DNA of 64,000 nt, taken from assembly GCF_000716785.1 (NCBI RefSeq), contig NZ_JNYY01000006.1, forward strand, positions 434,001 to 498,000, read 5' to 3'. Shown here piece by piece: positions 50,515 to 58,872 of this stretch. The DNA is from Amycolatopsis vancoresmycina. Its GTDB lineage: Bacteria > Actinomycetota > Actinomycetes > Mycobacteriales > Pseudonocardiaceae. A program made the translations under genes and the position numbers. A model generated the notes under the pieces. That model did not search any database. It worked only from the letters and a program-made list of their open reading frames with translations, and had not been told where the DNA came from. The number at the start of each line of letters is the position of its first letter. The stretch's first letter is position 1.

Positions 50515-51243
50515 GTGACCGAAACGATCGACGGTGACGCCGTGGAGCACGCCCACGAACCGCACCAGGGCGTGGGCGGGAAACTGAACTGGCTGCGGGC
50601 CGGGGTGCTCGGGGCGAACGACGGGATCGTCTCCGTCGCCGGGATCGTCGTCGGCGTCGCGGGGGCGACCACGGAAAGCACGACGATCCTGACCGCCGGC
50701 ATCGCCGGGCTCGTCGCCGGCGCCTTTTCCATGGCCGGTGGCGAATACGTTTCCGTCAGCACCCAGCGCGACACCGAACAGGCCTTGCTCCGGCTGGAAA
50801 AGCAGGAGCTCAAGACGATGCCCGAGGCCGAGGAACGCGAGCTCGCGCAGATCTACGAGGACAAGGGCCTGTCGCCGGAGCTGGCCGGCCGGGTCGCCCG
50901 CGAACTGACCGAAAAGGACGCGCTGCAGGCGCACGCCGAAGCCGAACTCGGCATCGACCCGGACAACCTCACCAGCCCGTGGCAGGCGGCGTGGGCGTCG
51001 CTGCTCGCGTTCTCGGTCGGCGCGCTGCTGCCGATCCTCTCGATCGCCTGGGCCGGCGTCTCCCTGCGGGTGTGGGCGTGCGCGGCCGCGGTCGTCGTCG
51101 GCCTCACGCTGACCGGGTGGGTCAGCGCGAGGCTCGGCGACGCGAACGTGGGGCGCGCGATCCTCCGCAACGTCGGCGTCGGCGCCCTCACGATGGTGGT
51201 GACCTACTTCGTCGGGGTGATCTTCGGAGTCACCGTCGGCTAG
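50515..51243 (+). CDS. VIT1/CCC1-family Fe2+/Mn2+ transporter
   Basis: A 242-residue membrane protein with five helices. LRAGVLGANDGIVSVAGIVVGVAGA and GLVAGAFSMAGGEYVSVSTQRD are the family's first two membrane blocks, including the conserved GEY.S metal path. The cytosolic Glu-rich part (LEKQELKTMPEAEERELAQIYEDKGL, over about 98-123) resembles the metal-collecting region of VIT proteins. It probably exports or sequesters iron or manganese. GTG 50515. A candidate iron-repressor box upstream fits. Stop codon overlaps convergently with the peptide transporter gene. Confidence 0.88.
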   Translation: MTETIDGDAVEHAHEPHQGVGGKLNWLRAGVLGANDGIVSVAGIVVGVAGATTESTTILTAGIAGLVAGAFSMAGGEYVSVSTQRDTEQALLRLEKQELKTMPEAEERELAQIYEDKGLSPELAGRVARELTEKDALQAHAEAELGIDPDNLTSPWQAAWASLLAFSVGALLPILSIAWAGVSLRVWACAAAVVVGLTLTGWVSARLGDANVGRAILRNVGVGALTMVVTYFVGVIFGVTVG

Positions 51244-52697
51244 TGCACGCCCTTCATCAGCTTGCGGATGAACGGGATGCCCAGGAACAGCAGCACGCCC
51301 ACGCCGACGGCGACCAGGCCGACCGTGCTGAAGTACGGCGCTTCGTCGTCGACGGAGTAGTACTCGGCGAGCTTGCCGGACATCGCCGTGCCGAACGAGA
51401 TGGACAGGAAGTTCAGCGCCACCATCTGCGTCCGGAACGCCTCGGGCGCGAGCTTCGTCGACAGCGACAGCCCGACCGGTGAGAGGCACAGCTCGGCGAT
51501 CGTGAACACGAAGAGGATGCCGACCATCGCCAGGATCGGGCTGGCGTTCTTGCCGCTGCCCACCATCGGCAGGAACAGCAGGAAGGCCGCGCCCATCAGC
51601 ACCGTGCCGAGGACGAACTTCATCGGCGTCGACGGCTGGCGGTCGCCCAGCTTCGTCCACAGCGCCGCCAGCACCGGGGCGAAGACGATGATGAACACCG
51701 GGTTGATCGAGTTGACCCAGGACACCGGCATCTCCCAGCCGAACAGGCTCCGGTTCAGCCGCTGGTCCGTGTAGGCCGCGACGACCGTGAACTGCTGCTG
51801 GTACAGCGAGAAGAACACCGCGCTGGCGATGAACATCGGGATGAAGGAGAACACCCGGCTGCGCTCGACCGCGGTGATCTTGCCGCTGGTCAGGATGACG
51901 AGGAAGTAGACCACCGAGATCACGCCGACCACCCACACGACGACGTCGGCGAGGTTGCCCGGGTTGACGACGCCGGTGAGGACCAGGGTCACCACCGCGG
52001 CCACCAGCACGACGGCGGCACCGATCGCCAGCAAGCGCTGGGGCGCCGGCAGCGGGTTCGGCACCTCCTTCGCCTTGTCGCCGAGGTTCTTGCGGCCGAT
52101 CGCGTACTGGGTCAGGCCGAGCGCCATGCCGATCGCGGCGAGGCCGAAGCCGAGGTGGAAGCCGACCTCGGTCTGCGCCAGCCCGGTCAGCAGCGGGCCG
52201 ACGAAGCCGCCGAGGTTGATGCCCATGTAGAAGATCGTGAAGCCCGCGTCGCGCCGCTCGTCACCTTCGGCGTAGAGCGTGCCGACGATCGCCGTCGCGT
52301 TGGATTTCAGCCCGCCGCTGCCGACCGCGACGCACACGAGGCCGACGCCGATGCCGGCCAGGCCCGGCAGCAGCGCCAGGCTGAGGTGGCCGATCATGAT
52401 CAGCACGGCGCTGTAGAACAGCGTCCGTTCGGAGCCGAGGAGGCGGTCGGCCACCCACGCGCCGATGACGGCCGAGAGGTACACCAGGCCGCCGTACGCG
52501 CCGACGATGCCGAGCGCGGACTCCTGCGCCAGGCCCAACCCGCCCTGTTCGACCTTGTAGTACAGGTAGATCGGCAGGATGCCGAGCATCCCGTAGTAGG
52601 AGAACCGCTCCCACATCTCGACGCCGAAGAGGTTCGCCAGCCCTCGTGGGTGCCCGAAGAACCTCGTGTCCTGCTGGACCTCGGTGGAGGTGCTCAC
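51240..52697 (-). CDS. Proton-dependent oligopeptide transporter (POT/PTR family)
   Basis: A 485-residue, 12-14-helix peptide:H+ symporter. GLANLFGVEMWERFSYYGM contains the ExxERFxYY motif of helix 1; AWVADRLLGSERTLFYSA is the PTR2 loop; TIFYMGINLGGFVGPLLTG is the second signature (FYxxINxG). It imports di- and tripeptides. GGAAG lies 7 nt before GTG 52697, fixing a start that gives a short cytoplasmic tail (STSTEVQQDTRFFGHP). The substrate range is inferred from the family only. Confidence 0.93.
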   Translation of the reverse strand: MSTSTEVQQDTRFFGHPRGLANLFGVEMWERFSYYGMLGILPIYLYYKVEQGGLGLAQESALGIVGAYGGLVYLSAVIGAWVADRLLGSERTLFYSAVLIMIGHLSLALLPGLAGIGVGLVCVAVGSGGLKSNATAIVGTLYAEGDERRDAGFTIFYMGINLGGFVGPLLTGLAQTEVGFHLGFGLAAIGMALGLTQYAIGRKNLGDKAKEVPNPLPAPQRLLAIGAAVVLVAAVVTLVLTGVVNPGNLADVVVWVVGVISVVYFLVILTSGKITAVERSRVFSFIPMFIASAVFFSLYQQQFTVVAAYTDQRLNRSLFGWEMPVSWVNSINPVFIIVFAPVLAALWTKLGDRQPSTPMKFVLGTVLMGAAFLLFLPMVGSGKNASPILAMVGILFVFTIAELCLSPVGLSLSTKLAPEAFRTQMVALNFLSISFGTAMSGKLAEYYSVDDEAPYFSTVGLVAVGVGVLLFLGIPFIRKLMKGVH

Positions 52698-52791
52698 AAC
52701 TCGTCTTCCTTTGTCTAGGGACTTCGTTGTCGCTTGGCATGCTATGAGCACAGCCGGTTACCCACCACCGGCACCCCGTGTGGCGGCCGTC

Positions 52792-52822
52792 ATGACAATG
52801 CGTGACAAAGCGGTGTTAAAAT
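52792..52822 (+). promoter_or_regulatory. Putative nhaA promoter
   Basis: ATGACA (52792-52797) and TAAAAT (52817-52822) with a 19-nt spacer stand out in an unusually A/T-rich patch (TGTTAAAATTTCC) upstream of nhaA, giving a leader of about 58 nt. Confidence 0.45.
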
Positions 52823-52886
52823 TTCCTCAAGGTGCGCCGGGAAGGCTGGTCGGCAACAGTGATCAGCGACCCCAGGAGCCGCCCCG

Positions 52887-54074
52887 ATGTCCCGCCCGTT
52901 CAGCGAATTCGCCCGGTACCTGCGCACCGAGACGACCGGCGGGCTGATCCTGCTCGGCGCGACGGCGGTCGCGCTGCTCTGGGCCAACTCGCCGCTGCGG
53001 GACAGCTACCACGCGCTGCGCGACTTCCGGCTCGGCCCGGAGTTCCTCCACCTGAACCTGACGATCGGCGACTGGGCCAAGGACGGCCTGCTCGCCTTGT
53101 TCTTCTTCGTCGCCGGGCTGGAACTCAAGCGCGAACTCGTCATCGGCGAGCTGTCCCGGTTCAAGCAGGCGATCCTGCCGGTCGTGGCCGCGCTGGGCGG
53201 GATGGTCGTGCCCGCGCTCGTGGCCTTGGCCGTCGGGTGGGGGACGCCGGGCATGGAACGGGCCTGGGCGATCCCGGTCGCCACGGACATCGCGTTCGCC
53301 CTCGGCGTGCTGGCCCTGACGGCGTCGAACCTGCCGTCGAGCGCACGGGTCTTCCTGCTTTCCCTCGCCGTGGTGGACGACCTCGGCGCGATCATCGTCA
53401 TCGCCGTGCTGTTCACGACCGGCTTCGACCTGGTCGCGGTGGCCGTCGCCGTCGTGGCGCTCGCCCTGTACGCGTTCCTGCAGCACCGCCGGGTCCGGAT
53501 GCCGTGGGTGTACGTCCCGCTGGCACTGGTCACCTGGATCGCGGTGCACTCGGCGGGCATCCACGCGACGATCGCCGGTGTCGCGCTCGGCCTGCTCACC
53601 CGCGTCCGCGCCGACGACGGCGAAGCGGAGGCGCCCGCGTTGCGGCTGGAACACCGGCTCCAGCCGTGGTCGGCGGCCGTCGCGGTGCCGGTGTTCGCGC
53701 TGTTCGCGGCCGGGATCTCGGTCAACGCCGACACGCTCGGCGCGGTGTTCACGACGGCGTTGCCGCTCGCGGTGCTGGCCGGGCTGCTCGGCGGCAAGGT
53801 CGTCGGGATCCTCGGGGCCGGCCTGCTCGCCGTGAAGCTGCGGCTGGCGGAGAAGCCGCGCGGGATGGGCTGGCGCGATCTGGCCGCGTTGTCCGTGCTC
53901 GGCGGGGTCGGGTTCACGGTCAGCCTGCTGATCGCGGAGCTGGCGCTGCCGGGCGAGGCGAGCGAACTGGCGAAGGCGGCGGTGCTGATCGCTTCGGCGA
54001 CGGCGTCCCTGCTGGCGGCGGCCTTGCTACTCCGCCGTAGCAAGGTTCACGCGCGAATCGACGACACACTGTGA
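52887..54074 (+). CDS. nhaA: Na+/H+ antiporter NhaA
   Basis: A 395-residue, 12-helix antiporter exchanging Na+ or Li+ for H+. Key residues are in place: ATDIAFALGV (Asp of discontinuous helix IV, E. coli D133) and SLAVVDDLGAIIVIA (the paired ion-binding aspartates, E. coli D163/D164). FFFVAGLELKREL and GGVGFTVSLLIAELAL (K300-region helix) are also typical. AGGAG lies upstream of ATG 52887. It acts in the plasma membrane in pH and salt homeostasis. Divergent from the peptide transporter. Confidence 0.95.
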   Translation: MSRPFSEFARYLRTETTGGLILLGATAVALLWANSPLRDSYHALRDFRLGPEFLHLNLTIGDWAKDGLLALFFFVAGLELKRELVIGELSRFKQAILPVVAALGGMVVPALVALAVGWGTPGMERAWAIPVATDIAFALGVLALTASNLPSSARVFLLSLAVVDDLGAIIVIAVLFTTGFDLVAVAVAVVALALYAFLQHRRVRMPWVYVPLALVTWIAVHSAGIHATIAGVALGLLTRVRADDGEAEAPALRLEHRLQPWSAAVAVPVFALFAAGISVNADTLGAVFTTALPLAVLAGLLGGKVVGILGAGLLAVKLRLAEKPRGMGWRDLAALSVLGGVGFTVSLLIAELALPGEASELAKAAVLIASATASLLAAALLLRRSKVHARIDDTL

Positions 54075-54116
54075 GTCCGCCGCGCCCGGTTTCGGGACAC
54101 ATGGCACGATGACCCG

Positions 54117-54611
54117 GTGAGCAGCCCCAAACACGAGCGCACCGGTCCCGACGGCGTGGGGGCCGTGCCTTACCTCCCGCTGTCCTCCGCCGCCGACGTC
54201 CCCGGCGACCAGTCGATCGGCCGCCTGGTCGGCGACGCGACCCAGCACATCTCCACCCTGGTCAGGGCCGAGATGGAGCTGGCGAAGTCCGAGCTGGTCG
54301 GCGAGGTGAAGAAGGGCCTCAAGGGGGCCGTTTTCTTCCTGATCGCGCTGACGGTCTTCCTGTACAGCACGTTCTTCCTGTTCTTCTTCGCGGCCGAGGG
54401 GCTGGCCCAGTGGCTGCGCTACCGCTGGATCGCGTTCGGCATCGTGTTCTTCCTGATGCTGCTCGTCGCGGGCGTGGCCGGGTTCCTGGGCTACCGCAAG
54501 GTGAAGAAGTTCAAGGCACCGGAACGGACCATCGCCAGCGTCAAGGAGACCGCCGCCGCGCTCAAGCCGCAGCGCGCGCCCGAAGGCGACTTGACGACCA
54601 CGCGCGACTGA
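54117..54611 (+). CDS. Phage-holin-superfamily/DUF1469 membrane protein (Rv3669-like)
   Basis: A 164-residue protein with a cytoplasmic N-terminus (about 1-65) containing SIGRLVGDATQHISTLVRAEMELAKSEL (over 33-60), the ActII-like L...E..LAK.E motif of DUF1469, then two membrane helices (AVFFLIALTVFLYSTFFLFFF and IAFGIVFFLMLLVAGVAGFLG) and a basic tail. Despite the holin label, chromosomal members are housekeeping membrane proteins of unknown function. GTG 54117. It precedes the EphE-like gene by 5 nt, as in mycobacteria. Confidence 0.82.
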   Translation: MSSPKHERTGPDGVGAVPYLPLSSAADVPGDQSIGRLVGDATQHISTLVRAEMELAKSELVGEVKKGLKGAVFFLIALTVFLYSTFFLFFFAAEGLAQWLRYRWIAFGIVFFLMLLVAGVAGFLGYRKVKKFKAPERTIASVKETAAALKPQRAPEGDLTTTRD

Positions 54612-54616
54612 GTTCG

Positions 54617-55540
54617 TTGCACGCGTCCCCCGACCCGTCGATCGTCCGGCTCGACGGCCCGTGGGTCCACCGCGACGTGTCCGCGAACGGCATCCGCCTG
54701 CACGTCGCCGAGCTCGGCGACGGGCCGGTCGTGGTGCTGCTGCACGGGTTCGCCGAGTTCTGGTGGGCCTGGCACCACCAGCTGCACGCACTGGCCGAGG
54801 CCGGGTTCCGCGCCGTCGCCGTCGACCTGCGCGGCTACGGCGACTCCGACAAACCGCCCCGCGGCTACGACGCCTGGACGCTCGCCGGTGACGTCGGCGG
54901 GCTGATCAAATCGCTCGGCGCGCGCCGGGCGCACCTCGCCGGGCACGCGTGGGGCGGCCTGCTCGCCTGGACGGTCGCGGCGCTGCACCCGCGGCTCGTG
55001 TCGTCGGTGACGGCGATCGGCGCCGCGCACCCGCTGGCGTTGCGCTCGTCGGTCCGCCCGTGGGGCGGCCAGGGCCGCGCGGCCGGGCACCTCTTCCGCT
55101 TCCAGGTGCCGATGGCGCCGGAGAAGTGGCTCGTGAAGGACGACGCCCGGGCCGTCGAGGACCTCTTCGGCGGCTGGGCCGGCCGCCGCTGGCGGGCCAC
55201 CCCGGACTTCGACGCCAGCGTCGACGCGTTCCGGCAGGCGATGCTCGTGCCCGGGGTGGCCCACAGCGCGCTCGAGTACTACCGGTGGGCGTTCCGCGCC
55301 CAGTTCCGCGGCGAAGGCCGCCGCTTCACCGACGCCGTCGGCACCCGGATCGCGGCGCCGACGCTGCAGCTGCACGGCGCCGAGGACACCTGCATCCTGC
55401 CCGAAACGGCGATGTCGTCGGCGCGCTGGGCGGGCCCGCACGCCGAACCGGAGATCTGGTCCGGCGTCGGGCACTTCCCCCACCTCGAGGTTCCGGACCG
55501 CACGTCGGCGGCCCTGGTGGACTTCCTCAATCGAGGCTGA
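54617..55540 (+). CDS. Alpha/beta hydrolase, epoxide hydrolase-like (EphE position) lacking the nucleophile
   Basis: A 307-residue alpha/beta-fold protein. VVLLHGFAEFWWAW contains the oxyanion HGF; RAVAVDLRGYGDSDKP is the strand-loop typical of epoxide hydrolases. The nucleophile elbow reads AGHAWGGLLAW: the family has GHDWGG, so the Asp nucleophile is Ala here. The acid (LHGAEDTCI) and His (GVGHFPHLE) remain. It is therefore probably not an epoxide hydrolase in the classical sense. Start is taken as TTG 54617, giving an N-terminus collinear with the family (VRLDGPWVHRDVSANGIRLH). Same position as Rv3670. Confidence 0.82.
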   Translation: MHASPDPSIVRLDGPWVHRDVSANGIRLHVAELGDGPVVVLLHGFAEFWWAWHHQLHALAEAGFRAVAVDLRGYGDSDKPPRGYDAWTLAGDVGGLIKSLGARRAHLAGHAWGGLLAWTVAALHPRLVSSVTAIGAAHPLALRSSVRPWGGQGRAAGHLFRFQVPMAPEKWLVKDDARAVEDLFGGWAGRRWRATPDFDASVDAFRQAMLVPGVAHSALEYYRWAFRAQFRGEGRRFTDAVGTRIAAPTLQLHGAEDTCILPETAMSSARWAGPHAEPEIWSGVGHFPHLEVPDRTSAALVDFLNRG

Positions 55541-56615
55541 TGGCGTTCTTCGCCCGCTCCACCGACTCTTCCGACGCCGGGCCTTCCGGGTTCTCCGTGG
55601 CCAGCGCCTGGTTGAGCGCGACGAACGGCCGCATTCGCGTTTCGTAAGCCGCGAAGGCGGCTTCGTGGCCCGCCCGGCCGAGCTCCTGCGCGAGGACGTA
55701 CGCCCCGACGAGGGCGAGGCTCGTGCCCTGGCCGGACAGCGCCGACGCGCAGTAGCCGGCGTCGCCGACCAGCACGACCCGGCCGGCCGACCAGCGGTCG
55801 AGGCGGATCTGGGCCATGGCGTCGAAGTAGAAGACGTCCGCGGCGGCCATCGCTTCGAGCAGCTTCGGCACCTCCCAGCCGACGCCGGCGAGCCGCTCGG
55901 CGACCAGCCGCTTCTGCTCCGGGACGGTCAGCCGCGGCAGCGGTTCCGAGCCGAAGCCGAGGGTGACGCGCAGTTCCGTGTTGCCGCGGACCGGGTAGAC
56001 CGCGCCGCCGGTGTGCTCGTGCCGGAACCAGACCTGCCAGTCCTCGAGGCCGAGGAAGTTGGCCGTCGGGAAGATCGCGAGGTACTGGCCGAGGTGGCGG
56101 GTGAAGTCCTTCTCCGGGCCGAAGGCGAGCCGCCGCACGGCCGAGTGCAGGCCGTCCGCCCCGACGACCAGGTCGAACGTCCGGAAGCCACCGTGCTCGA
56201 ACTCGACGCGCACGCCGTGGGCTTCTTCGGTCAACGCCGTGATCGAGTCGCCGAAGACGTACTCGACGCCGGGTGCCTCGCCCAGGATCGCGACGACGTC
56301 GTCGCGCAGGAGCTCGAAGTCCGCGCTGTCGAGCCGTCCGCTGCTGAAGGTGTGCTCCTCGGACCGGAACAGCTCGTGCCCCTCGCCGTCCACCACGGAC
56401 ATCCCGCGCATCCGGGTGCGGACCGCCCGCATCCGCTCGCCGAGGCCCATCCGGTCGACGACGTCGAGTGCCACCCCGCGGACGTCGATCGCCTGGCCGC
56501 CGGTGCGCGGGCCGGGCGCCCGCTCCACCACGGTCACCGCCCAGCCCTCACGGGCCAGGAACCAGGCCAGGGTGCCGCCGGCGACACCGGCGCCGGAGAT
56601 CAGGATGTTCCGCAT
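55527..56615 (-). CDS. FAD-dependent monooxygenase (PHBH-fold, TetX-like)
   Basis: A 362-residue class A flavin monooxygenase. The Rossmann GXGXXG is ISGAGVAGGTLAWFL (about 6-20), followed by VVERAPGPRTGGQAIDVRG; DLVVGADGLHSAVRR is the DG motif and RVVLVGDAGYCASALSGQGTS (about 275-295) the GD motif. It hydroxylates an aromatic or antibiotic substrate using NAD(P)H and O2; TetX-like drug inactivation is possible but unproven. GGAGG lies 4 nt before ATG 56615. Divergent from a GntR-TetR regulator with a palindromic operator between them. Confidence 0.92.
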   Translation of the reverse strand: MRNILISGAGVAGGTLAWFLAREGWAVTVVERAPGPRTGGQAIDVRGVALDVVDRMGLGERMRAVRTRMRGMSVVDGEGHELFRSEEHTFSSGRLDSADFELLRDDVVAILGEAPGVEYVFGDSITALTEEAHGVRVEFEHGGFRTFDLVVGADGLHSAVRRLAFGPEKDFTRHLGQYLAIFPTANFLGLEDWQVWFRHEHTGGAVYPVRGNTELRVTLGFGSEPLPRLTVPEQKRLVAERLAGVGWEVPKLLEAMAAADVFYFDAMAQIRLDRWSAGRVVLVGDAGYCASALSGQGTSLALVGAYVLAQELGRAGHEAAFAAYETRMRPFVALNQALATENPEGPASEESVERAKNAISLD

Positions 56616-56679
56616 TGTGCCTCCAGAGTCGTACGCTTGTCCGCACCACAGTGGAGTCAACACAGCTCAAGAGCCATTT

Positions 56680-56710
56680 CTGTACTAGTACAGATGGCTG
56701 TCTGTACTAG
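56680..56710. promoter_or_regulatory. Palindromic operator between monooxygenase and GntR-TetR genes
   Basis: CTGTACTAGTACAG (56680-56693) is a perfect 14-bp palindrome, and its half CTGTACTAG recurs at 56702-56710, 22 bp away and so about two helical turns apart on the same face. The site lies between the two divergent starts, so one regulator bound here could control both. Confidence 0.75.
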
Positions 56711-56724
56711 GTCAGGAGCCGATC

Positions 56725-57633
56725 GTGAAGTACGTGGCCATCGCCGACGAACTGCGGGGCCGCATCACGCGCGGCGAGCTCCCGCCGGGCGCGCGGGTGC
56801 CCTCGACCCGCCGGCTCGCGGCCGACCACGGCGTGGCGATGGCGACCGCGGCGAAGGCGCTGGCCCAGCTGAGCCAGGAAGGACTCGTCCGCGCGGAGCC
56901 GCGGTCCGGCACGGTCGTCGCCGAGCCCGAGCGCCGCGGTGGCCAGCGCGGGCTGACCCGCGAACGGCTCGTGCGGACCGCCATCGCCATCGCCGACGCC
57001 GAGGGCCTCGCCGCGCTGTCGATGCGCGGGGTCGCGGCCCGCCTCGGCGTCGCGGCGATGGCGCCGTACCGGTACGTGCGGGGCAAGGACGAGCTGGTGC
57101 TGCTGATGGCCGACGCGGCGTTCGGCGAGCGCGGCTACCCGGCGAAGCCGTCCGGCGACTGGCGCGAACGCCTGACGCTCGGCGCCCGCACGCTCTGGTC
57201 GCTCTTCCGGCGGCACCCGTGGCTGGCCCAGCTGGGCCCGATCACGCGGCCGCTGCCGCTGCGCAACCTCGGCCTGCACGGCGAGTGGGCGCTCACGGCG
57301 CTGTCCGAACTCGGCGTCGACGCGGCCACGCTGTGCGACCTGCACGTCCTGTTCTTCAGCTACGTCCAGGGCATCGCGATCCACCTCGAACGCGAGCAGC
57401 ACGCGCTGGCCGCGTCCGGGCTGTCCGAGGACGAGTGGATGGACCGCCAGCTCCCCTCGATGGGCCCGATGACCACCGGGCGCCCGGTGTTCGCCAAGAT
57501 GCTCCGCGAACTCGAGGAGACCGGCTACGACCTCGTCCTGGACGACCTCTTCGAGTCGGGCCTGCGTGCCCTGCTGGACGGCGTCGCCCTGCGCTTCGGT
57601 CACCGGGATGTCGTGAGTGGTAAGGCGGGTTAG
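56725..57633 (+). CDS. GntR-TetR hybrid transcriptional regulator
   Basis: A 302-residue regulator with two DNA-binding domains. Residues 1-70 are a GntR winged helix (IADELRGRITRGELPPGARVPSTRRLAADHGV, over 6-37, then AMATAAKALAQLSQEGLV). Residues about 80-125 are a TetR helix-turn-helix (LSMRGVAARLGVAAMAPYRYVRGKDELV), followed by a TetR_C-type ligand domain. It probably represses the divergent monooxygenase and itself through CTGTACTAGTACAG. AGGAG lies 6 nt before GTG 56725. The last codons lie in one arm of a 23-bp perfect inverted repeat. Confidence 0.9.
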   Translation: MKYVAIADELRGRITRGELPPGARVPSTRRLAADHGVAMATAAKALAQLSQEGLVRAEPRSGTVVAEPERRGGQRGLTRERLVRTAIAIADAEGLAALSMRGVAARLGVAAMAPYRYVRGKDELVLLMADAAFGERGYPAKPSGDWRERLTLGARTLWSLFRRHPWLAQLGPITRPLPLRNLGLHGEWALTALSELGVDAATLCDLHVLFFSYVQGIAIHLEREQHALAASGLSEDEWMDRQLPSMGPMTTGRPVFAKMLRELEETGYDLVLDDLFESGLRALLDGVALRFGHRDVVSGKAG

Positions 57634-57656
57634 AACCCGCCTTACCACTCACGACA
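57609..57656. terminator. 23-bp perfect inverted repeat straddling a stop codon
   Basis: 57609-57631 and 57634-57656 are exact reverse complements with a 2-nt loop. The left arm encodes the last residues of the GntR-TetR protein including the first base of its stop; the right arm lies before the converging marP stop. It can terminate both transcripts. The arm contains GTGAGTGGTAAGGCGGGTT, which may belong to a dispersed intergenic hairpin family. Confidence 0.75.
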
Positions 57657-57683
57657 AGCCGCGGCAGACCACTCAGCCGGGCG

Positions 57684-58868
57684 TTAGGCCGCGCAGGAGC
57701 CGGTGGACACGTTCGTCGTCTGCGAGGGGGCCGCGTCGACCTCCGCGCGGACCTGCTCGGCCGTCAGCGTGAAGCCCGTCTCCGGGTCCTCCACCGCCGC
57801 GCCGAAGACCACGCCGATCACCTTGCCGTCCGGGGTCACCATCGGGCCGCCCGAGTTGCCGCTGCGGATCTCCGCGCGGACCGTGAAGACGTCGCGCTGC
57901 ACCGTGTTGGCCTCGTAGATGTCCGGACCGCGGAGGTTGATCCGGCCGCGTACGCGGGCCGGTGTCGCGCGGTACGGGCCGTCGAGCGGGTAGCCGAGCA
58001 CGATCGCGCTGTCGCCCGCCGTCGCCGTTTCCGGGGCGAACGGCAGGGCCGGGGCCCGCAGGCGCGGCACCGCGAGCACCGCGATGTCGACCTCGGGGTC
58101 GAAGTAGACGACGCGGGCCGGGAAGTCGCCCTGGGTCGTTTCGATGCCGACGGTGTCGGTGCCCGCCACGACGTGCGCGTTCGTCATCACCCGCTGCGGC
58201 GCGATCACGAACCCGCTGCCCTCCAGCGACCGCGAGCACGAGCTGGCGGTGCCGCGGATCTTGACCACGCTGCCGTGCAGGTCCTGGACGATCCCGCTGC
58301 GCTGCAGCGCGGGGTCCGGCGGCGAGGTGTCCGCCGTCGGCGCCTTCTGGAACGGGTCCACGATGGACGGGAAGCCGGACGCGTCGAGCAGCTTGCGCAG
58401 CTGGCTCGGGAAGCCCTGGGCGGCCGCCGGCATGGCGTCGTTGACCTTGCCGAGCACCACCGAGCCGTTGATCGCCTTGGCCAGCCCGGGCAGGCCGGAC
58501 ACGGTCGTCAGCGGCGTCGCGATCAGCCACGCCACCACGAACACGACCAGCGCCTGCACGATCGCGCCGAGCGTTTTGTCGATGCCGGAGAACCGGTCCG
58601 GGTTGATCTTCTGCCGCAGCCGGCGGCCGACGTAGACGCCGATCGCCTCGCCGAAGGCGACCAGGAACACCACCGTCGCCACGGCGAAGGCGACCTTCCA
58701 GACCGGGTCGTCGAAGAACGCGACCACGACCGGCGCCAGCTTGATGCCGGCGACTGCGCCGAGCACGACGCCCACCAGCGACGGCAGCGCGATGATCACC
58801 CCCTGGTATGCGCCGGACACGGCCGCCAGCAGCGCCAGCAGCAGCACCAGCACATCGACCCAGTTCAC
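57684..58868 (-). CDS. marP: Membrane serine protease MarP (acid-resistance periplasmic protease)
   Basis: A 394-residue protein with four N-terminal membrane helices (CvpA-like, about 1-120) and a chymotrypsin-fold protease domain outside. The triad is H232 (TNAHVV), D261 (VDIAVLAVP) and S339 (GNSGGP). C211 and C392 correspond to the redox disulfide that stabilises mycobacterial MarP. MarP (Rv3671c) is needed for intrabacterial pH control and activates the RipA endopeptidase. GTG 58868 follows the NUDIX gene stop by 4 nt, so the nth-tlpA-nudix-marP genes form one operon. Confidence 0.95.
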   Translation of the reverse strand: MNWVDVLVLLLALLAAVSGAYQGVIIALPSLVGVVLGAVAGIKLAPVVVAFFDDPVWKVAFAVATVVFLVAFGEAIGVYVGRRLRQKINPDRFSGIDKTLGAIVQALVVFVVAWLIATPLTTVSGLPGLAKAINGSVVLGKVNDAMPAAAQGFPSQLRKLLDASGFPSIVDPFQKAPTADTSPPDPALQRSGIVQDLHGSVVKIRGTASSCSRSLEGSGFVIAPQRVMTNAHVVAGTDTVGIETTQGDFPARVVYFDPEVDIAVLAVPRLRAPALPFAPETATAGDSAIVLGYPLDGPYRATPARVRGRINLRGPDIYEANTVQRDVFTVRAEIRSGNSGGPMVTPDGKVIGVVFGAAVEDPETGFTLTAEQVRAEVDAAPSQTTNVSTGSCAA

Positions 58869-58872
58869 CGCG

